The notes beneath the pieces are model-generated. The model saw nothing but the letters and a program-made list of their open reading frames with translations. It ran no database searches and was not told where the DNA came from. Both the position numbers and the translations under genes were made by a program. Shown here piece after piece: positions 59,827-64,000 of a stretch of 64,000 nucleotides of DNA (its first letter is position 1; each line of letters starts with the position of its first letter). Source of the stretch: Kribbella jiaozuonensis (GTDB taxonomy: Bacteria > Actinomycetota > Actinomycetes > Propionibacteriales > Kribbellaceae). The DNA is taken from positions 1 through 64,000 of the forward strand of contig NZ_SZPZ01000003.1 of the NCBI RefSeq assembly GCF_005233875.1, read 5' to 3'.

Positions 59827-60240
59827 GTGGACCTCGTACTGACCGACCAACCGACCGCCGAGGACGAGGCGGTCGTCTCGAACGGCCTGGACGACTTCAA
59901 CCTCACCGCCGGCGGTGTCCAGGACCGCAAGCCGCTGGCCGTGCTGCTCAAGGAGAACGGCGAGACCATCGGCGGGCTCACCGGCCGTACGTCGCTCGGC
60001 CTGTGGTTCGTCGACCTGCTCTACCTGCCGGAACGGCTCCGCGGCTCCGGGCTGGGGAGCAAGATCCTCGCCGAGGCTGAAGTCGAGGCGCGTCGGCGTG
60101 GTTGTCTGAGTGGTGTCGTGTACACGATCCAGTTCCAGGCGCCTGAGTTCTACGCGCGCCACGGGTGGATCGAGTTCGGCCGGGTTCCGGTCGGTGCCGA
60201 CCGGAGCCGGGTCTTCTTCCGCAAGGAGCTCAGAGGGTGA
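59827..60240 (+). CDS. GNAT-family acetyltransferase, small
   Basis: The 137-residue product has LWFVDLLYLPERLRGSGLGSKILAEAEVEARRRGC (R-x-x-G-x-G/A loop) and a C-terminal FYARHGWIEFGRV, the minimal GNAT core of the type seen in YhhY/Paz2-like stand-alone enzymes. GTG 59827 is the only start near the beginning. Its 3' end overlaps the convergent allE by 11 bp. Confidence 0.85.
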   Translation: MDLVLTDQPTAEDEAVVSNGLDDFNLTAGGVQDRKPLAVLLKENGETIGGLTGRTSLGLWFVDLLYLPERLRGSGLGSKILAEAEVEARRRGCLSGVVYTIQFQAPEFYARHGWIEFGRVPVGADRSRVFFRKELRG

Positions 60241-61045
60241 GTTTGGGGTGGCGGTTGACGTCCTTGTAGAGGAGGTAGCGGAAGCGGCCGGGGCCGCCGG
60301 CGTAGCAAGCTTGGGGGCAGAAGGCGCGGAGCCACATGAAGTCGCCTTCCTGCACCTCGACCCAGTCCTTGTTCAGCAGGTAGATCGCCTTGCCCTCCAG
60401 CACGTACAGCCCGTGCTCCATCACATGCGTCTCCGGGAACGGGATCACCCCGCCCGGCTCGAAGCTGACGATGTTGACGTGCATGTCGTGCCGTACGTCG
60501 TCCGGGTCCACGAACCGCTGCGTCTTCCAGCGCCCCTCGGTGTCCGGCATCTCCCGGCCCTCGACGTCGGCCTCGTTGGTGACCAGCGCCGGCGGTACGT
60601 CGATCCCGTCGACCCGCTCGTACGCCTTCCGCACCAGATGGAACGTCGCGGCCGCGTCGCTCGTGTTCCGCACCGTCCAGTCGCCGCCCGGCGGCAGGTA
60701 CGCATACCCGCCCTCGGTCAACGTGTGCTTCTCCCCCGCGACCGTCAGCACAACGTTGCCTGAGACAACAAACACCACGGCCTCGGCGGCCGGGTCGGTC
60801 TCCGGCTTGTCGCTACCCCCACCAGGCCCGACCTCGACGATGTACTGCGAGAACGTCTCCGCGAACCCGGACAGCGGCCGGGCGATCACCCACAACCGCG
60901 TGTCGTCCCAGAACGGCAGCCGGCTGGTGACGATGTCCCGCATCGTGCCGCGCGGCAGGACGGCGTACGCCTCGGTGAGGACCGCGCGGTCGGTGGTGAG
61001 GTCGGTCTGCGCGGGCAGCCCGCCCTTCGGGGCGTAGTAGCTCAT
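60230..61045 (-). CDS. allE: (S)-ureidoglycine aminohydrolase
   Basis: The 271-residue bicupin carries AllE features: YYAPKGGLPAQTDLTTDRAV at the start, RDIVTSRLPFWDDTRLWVIARPLSGFAETFSQYIVEV, and the second cupin with HVMEHGLYVLEGKAIYLLNKDWVEVQEGDFMWLRAFCPQACYAGG, which supplies the Mn2+ ligands (His, His, Gln, His-like). It releases ammonia from (S)-ureidoglycine, the allantoate breakdown intermediate. It is the last gene of the allantoin operon; its ATG overlaps the allB stop by 4 nt. Confidence 0.93.
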   Translation of the reverse strand: MSYYAPKGGLPAQTDLTTDRAVLTEAYAVLPRGTMRDIVTSRLPFWDDTRLWVIARPLSGFAETFSQYIVEVGPGGGSDKPETDPAAEAVVFVVSGNVVLTVAGEKHTLTEGGYAYLPPGGDWTVRNTSDAAATFHLVRKAYERVDGIDVPPALVTNEADVEGREMPDTEGRWKTQRFVDPDDVRHDMHVNIVSFEPGGVIPFPETHVMEHGLYVLEGKAIYLLNKDWVEVQEGDFMWLRAFCPQACYAGGPGRFRYLLYKDVNRHPKLTL

Positions 61046-62382
61046 CGTTCTCCTCGGGTCAGCAGGCGGCCGCGCGGGTCGACGTCGATGTCGACGGGGT
61101 GGCCGCGAAGCCAGGTACTGCGGACGACGCCGGTGAGCGTGCGTCCGTCGTACGGCGTGATGGCGTTCTTGTGCTGGAGTTGCGTCGCGTCGACGGTGAA
61201 CGTCTCGTCGGGGGCGAGGACGCAGAGGTCGGCGTCGTACCCGATCTCGAGGGCGCCCTTGGTGGTCAGGCCGGTCTGCTTCGCGGGGGCGGCGGACATC
61301 CAGCGGCCGACGTCGGCGAGAGTGAAGCCGCGGCGGCGGGCCTCGGTCCACACCGCGGGCAGGCCGATCTGGAGCGAAGCGATCCCGCCCCAGGCGGTGC
61401 CGAAGTCGCCGGTGTCGAGGTGCTTGAGGTCGATCGTCGACGGCGAGTGGTCGGAGACGACCAGGTCGATCGTGCCGTCGCGGAGGCCTTCCCAGAGCAG
61501 CTCGCGGTTGGCGGCCTCGCGGATCGGCGGGCAGCACTTGTACTGCGTGGCGCCGTCGGGGATGTCCTCGGCGTTGAAGGTCAGGTAATGCGGGCAGGTC
61601 TCCGCGGTGATCCGTACGCCGTCGTTGCGGGCCTTCGCGATGAGCGGGAGGACCTCGGCGCTGGAGACGTGCAGGATGTGGACGCGGCAGCCGGTCTCGC
61701 GGGCCAGGTCGATGACTTCGGCAACGGCATCGTTCTCGGCGGTGCGGGGGCGGGAGTTGAGGAAGGCTTGGTAGTTCGCGCCGTTCGGCGGGGTGGCCTC
61801 GTCGATGCGATGGGCGTCCTCGGCGTGGACGATGAGCAGTCCGTCGAAGCTGCTGATCTCGCGCATCGCGGCCTCGAGTTGGGGGTGGTCGAGGGGCGGG
61901 AATTCGTCGACGCCGGAATGCAGCAGGAAGCACTTGTAGCCGAATACGCCGGCGTCGTGGAGTGGGCGCAGGTCGGGGAGGTTGCCCGGGATCGCGCCGC
62001 CCCAGAAGCCGACATCGACGTACGCCTGGGTCTCGGCGGTCTTGCGTTTGAGCGTGAGCGCGGGCACGTCGCAGGTCGGCGGGATGCTGTTGAGCGGCAT
62101 GTCGATGATCGCGGTGACGCCGCCGCTTGCCGCTGCCTTGGTCGCGGAGGTGAAGCCTTCCCAGTCGGTCCGGCCGGGATCGTTGACGTGGACGTGGGAG
62201 TCGACGAGGCCGGGGAGGAGGACTTCGTCGTCTTGGAGGCGTACGTCGGTGGTGGCCTGGAGGTCGGCGTCGTACGGCGCGATCGCGACGATGCGGCCGT
62301 CGCGTACGCCGAGCGCGGCCGGGTGCTCGCCGCCAGGGCGCATGACTCGCCGGGCCCGGATCACCAGATCAAGAGCGTTCAT
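61042..62382 (-). CDS. allB: Allantoinase
   Basis: The 446-residue product is a cyclic amidohydrolase with the metal-site motif LVDSHVHVNDPGRTDWEG, GYKCFLLHSG carrying the probable bridging lysine, HAEDAHR, HILHVSSAEV, and TIDLVVSDHSPS with the catalytic Asp. Together these mark the allantoinase branch. It opens allantoin to allantoate, the first committed step of ureide use as nitrogen source. The ATG at 62382 has a GAGAGGG site; both ends overlap neighbouring genes (ATGA). Confidence 0.95.
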   Translation of the reverse strand: MNALDLVIRARRVMRPGGEHPAALGVRDGRIVAIAPYDADLQATTDVRLQDDEVLLPGLVDSHVHVNDPGRTDWEGFTSATKAAASGGVTAIIDMPLNSIPPTCDVPALTLKRKTAETQAYVDVGFWGGAIPGNLPDLRPLHDAGVFGYKCFLLHSGVDEFPPLDHPQLEAAMREISSFDGLLIVHAEDAHRIDEATPPNGANYQAFLNSRPRTAENDAVAEVIDLARETGCRVHILHVSSAEVLPLIAKARNDGVRITAETCPHYLTFNAEDIPDGATQYKCCPPIREAANRELLWEGLRDGTIDLVVSDHSPSTIDLKHLDTGDFGTAWGGIASLQIGLPAVWTEARRRGFTLADVGRWMSAAPAKQTGLTTKGALEIGYDADLCVLAPDETFTVDATQLQHKNAITPYDGRTLTGVVRSTWLRGHPVDIDVDPRGRLLTRGER

Positions 62383-63461
62383 GCGATCCCTCTCTCCCTT
62401 CTCGTCATCGTAAGGTGCTCGACGGCGATCCGTTCGCCAAGCTGTTCGAGCAGCGGTTTGGGCTCGGCGATGCATCGCTGGACGTCCGGCTCTAGGTCGG
62501 TGAGGGCGTAGGCGGCTTGCACGCCGGCCTGTTGCAGCTCGTGGTGCTCCAGCCGGTTCACCCCACAAACCGCGACCACTGGGATGCCGGTCGCCTTCGC
62601 GGCTACTCCAGCGACTGCCTTGCCGTGGAGCGTTTGCTCGTCGAGCGCCCCTTCTCCGGTGATCACGAGGTCGGCGCCGGCCAGCTGTTCCTCGAACCCG
62701 ACCATCTCCAACACCAGCTCAATCCCCGGCCGAAGCTCCGCGCCAAGAAGCGCAACCGCCGCAAACCCCACCCCACCCGCAGCACCCGCACCGGGCGTGT
62801 CCCGCAGATCCCGCCCGGTCACTTGAGCCACCAGATCAGCCCATTCCCCGAGCCTGCCATCCAACTCCACCACCTGCTCCGGCGTCGCACCCTTCTGCGG
62901 CCCGTAAACAGCCGCCGCACCTCGTGGCCCGGTAAGCGGGTTGTCGACATCACAAGCAACAACAACCTGAACCCCTCGAAGCCGCCGCCGAAGCGAGCCA
63001 AGGTCGAGCCCGGTTCCTGTCAGAGCCTCGACGAGGCCTCTGCCGCCGTCGGTGGAGGCGCTGCCGCCTATGCCTAGGATTACGCGGGTGCAGCCGGCTT
63101 CTACTGCTGCTGCCATTAGCTCGCCGGTGCCGTATGAGGTGGCGGTCATCGGGGCGAGGCTGGCCTCGGGGAGGCGGACGAGGCCGGAGACGTCTGCTAG
63201 TTCTACGACTGCGGTGTCGCCCAGGCGGGCGTAGGCGGTTGCGACCGGTTCGCCGGTGGGTCCGGATGCGGTGAGCGGGACCAGCTCATAGCCGGCAGCC
63301 ACGGCGGCGGCGAGGGTGCCGTCGCCGCCGTCAGCCACCGGGACGGGGACCACGGTGGCGTCGGGGTGAACTCGTCGTACCCCGGCGCCGACCGCGGCTG
63401 CCACCTCCGCGCTGGTCAGGCTTCCTTTGAACTTGTCGGAGGCAACTACTACCCGAACCAT
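62379..63461 (-). CDS. glxK: Glycerate 2-kinase (GlxK/GarK type)
   Basis: The 360-residue product has the type II glycerate kinase sequence: VVVASDKFKGSLTSAEVAAAV, ADGGDGTLAAAV, ILGIGGSASTDGGRGL, GAGAAGGVGFAAVALLGAELRPGIELVLEMVGF and DLVITGEGALDEQT. It phosphorylates D-glycerate, which arises from tartronate semialdehyde after the glyoxylate carboligase step, and so feeds glyoxylate carbon into glycolysis. It is coupled to gcl upstream and allB downstream by 3- and 4-nt overlaps. Confidence 0.94.
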   Translation of the reverse strand: MVRVVVASDKFKGSLTSAEVAAAVGAGVRRVHPDATVVPVPVADGGDGTLAAAVAAGYELVPLTASGPTGEPVATAYARLGDTAVVELADVSGLVRLPEASLAPMTATSYGTGELMAAAVEAGCTRVILGIGGSASTDGGRGLVEALTGTGLDLGSLRRRLRGVQVVVACDVDNPLTGPRGAAAVYGPQKGATPEQVVELDGRLGEWADLVAQVTGRDLRDTPGAGAAGGVGFAAVALLGAELRPGIELVLEMVGFEEQLAGADLVITGEGALDEQTLHGKAVAGVAAKATGIPVVAVCGVNRLEHHELQQAGVQAAYALTDLEPDVQRCIAEPKPLLEQLGERIAVEHLTMTRRERGIA

Positions 63462-64000
63462 CAGTCCAGCAGAGCCAATGCAGTCGGGGCGTCCTCGGGG
63501 TTGATGGCCAGGTCTTCGAATTCGATGACGTTGTCGATTTCTACGCCCATGGAGACGTTGGTGACGCGCTCCAGGATGACCTCGACGACGATCGGGACCT
63601 GGTGTTCGACCATCAGTTTCTTGGCCTGCTCGAGGGCCGGCAGGATGCCGTCCGGCTCGAACACCCGAAGCGCCTTGCAGCCAAGGCCTTCCGCGACCTT
63701 CACGTGGTCGACGCCGTAGCCGTTGACCTCGGGGCTGTTGATGTTCTCGAAGGACAGCTGCACGCAGTAGTCCATGTCGAAGTTCCGCTGTGCCTGCCGG
63801 ATCAGCCCGAGGTACGAGTTGTTCACCACCACGTGGATGTACGGAATGTTGAACTGCGCCCCGACCGCCAGCTCCTCGATCAGGAACTGGAAGTCGTAGT
63901 CGCCGGACAACGCCACCACCGTGCTCTCCGGATCCGCAACCGCGACCCCCAGCGTCGCCGGCACGGTCCACCCGAGCGGCCCGGCCTGGCCCGCGTTGAT
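63461..64000 (-). CDS. gcl: Glyoxylate carboligase, C-terminal part (cut by the window edge)
   Basis: Only the last 179 codons are in the window. They show the thiamin diphosphate-enzyme features of Gcl: INAGQAGPLGWT at the edge, the TPP-binding GDYDFQFLIEELAVGAQF with NNSYLGLIRQAQRNF, and EVNGYGVDHVKVAEGLGCKALRV. Gcl condenses two glyoxylates to tartronate semialdehyde and CO2. Because the downstream genes lead from allantoin to glyoxylate and from there to glycerate, the operon is a full ureide-to-glycerate route. The N-terminal two-thirds lie beyond the edge. Confidence 0.95.
   Translation of the reverse strand: MNAGQAGPLGWTVPATLGVAVADPESTVVALSGDYDFQFLIEELAVGAQFNIPYIHVVVNNSYLGLIRQAQRNFDMDYCVQLSFENINSPEVNGYGVDHVKVAEGLGCKALRVFEPDGILPALEQAKKLMVEHQVPIVVEVILERVTNVSMGVEIDNVIEFEDLAINPEDAPTALALLD

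Overview
The window is high-GC DNA from an actinomycete. GTG starts, 4-nt ATGA/GTGA overlaps, leaderless promoters, an actinobacterial SOS box and many PadR/TetR/LacI regulators fit a soil Propionibacteriales genome. Kribbella or a close relative is my best guess, but this is an inference from gene style and not from a marker gene.

Left edge to 23.2 kb: the 5' end of an IS3-type insertion sequence and a 19-bp tandem repeat border a type VII (ESX/Ess-like) secretion locus. It encodes a beta-helix/AAA+ fusion, a 3,635-residue putative secreted effector carrying a mono-ADP-ribosyltransferase-like domain, two small helical ESX-like proteins, an EccC/EssC ATPase with an FHA domain, a membrane protein and an ECF sigma factor. 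A DUF222-HNH endonuclease gene with a perfect LexA box sits inside the locus.

23.3-31.7 kb: a membrane-anchored ricin-type lectin, menB, a LacI regulator, a secreted S15 peptidase, an AraC/DinB regulator, a PadR-HAAS pair and a GNAT gene. 31.7-36.2 kb: a reverse-strand operon under a probable FMN riboswitch. It starts with an unusual riboflavin synthase/DHBP synthase fusion and continues with a methyltransferase, a cyclic-nucleotide-binding protein and a class III nucleotide cyclase; an ArsR-type gene lies beside it.

36.3-45 kb: a ThrE-like exporter and a nucleoside hydrolase diverge from a sugar-catabolic operon (cupin, Gfo/Idh/MocA oxidoreductase, DUF993 aldolase-like protein, two TIM-barrel isomerases) with a readable promoter and a LacI-type operator. 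A GAF-PAS-GGDEF diguanylate cyclase follows. 45-54 kb: an uncharacterised gene flanked by inverted short repeats, a GNAT gene, a Fic toxin/antitoxin pair, a Tat-exported PhoD phosphatase with PHO boxes, a decayed SDR/aldo-keto reductase/TetR locus, an intact aldo-keto reductase, two tandem paralogues of unknown function and a TPR gene.

54-64 kb: a flavin monooxygenase/FMN reductase pair, a TetR-controlled ABC exporter, an SDR, two GNAT genes, then a reverse-strand allantoin/glyoxylate operon (gcl, glxK, allB, allE) with every junction overlapping by 3-4 nt. It runs off the right edge. I saw no rRNA, tRNA or CRISPR array.
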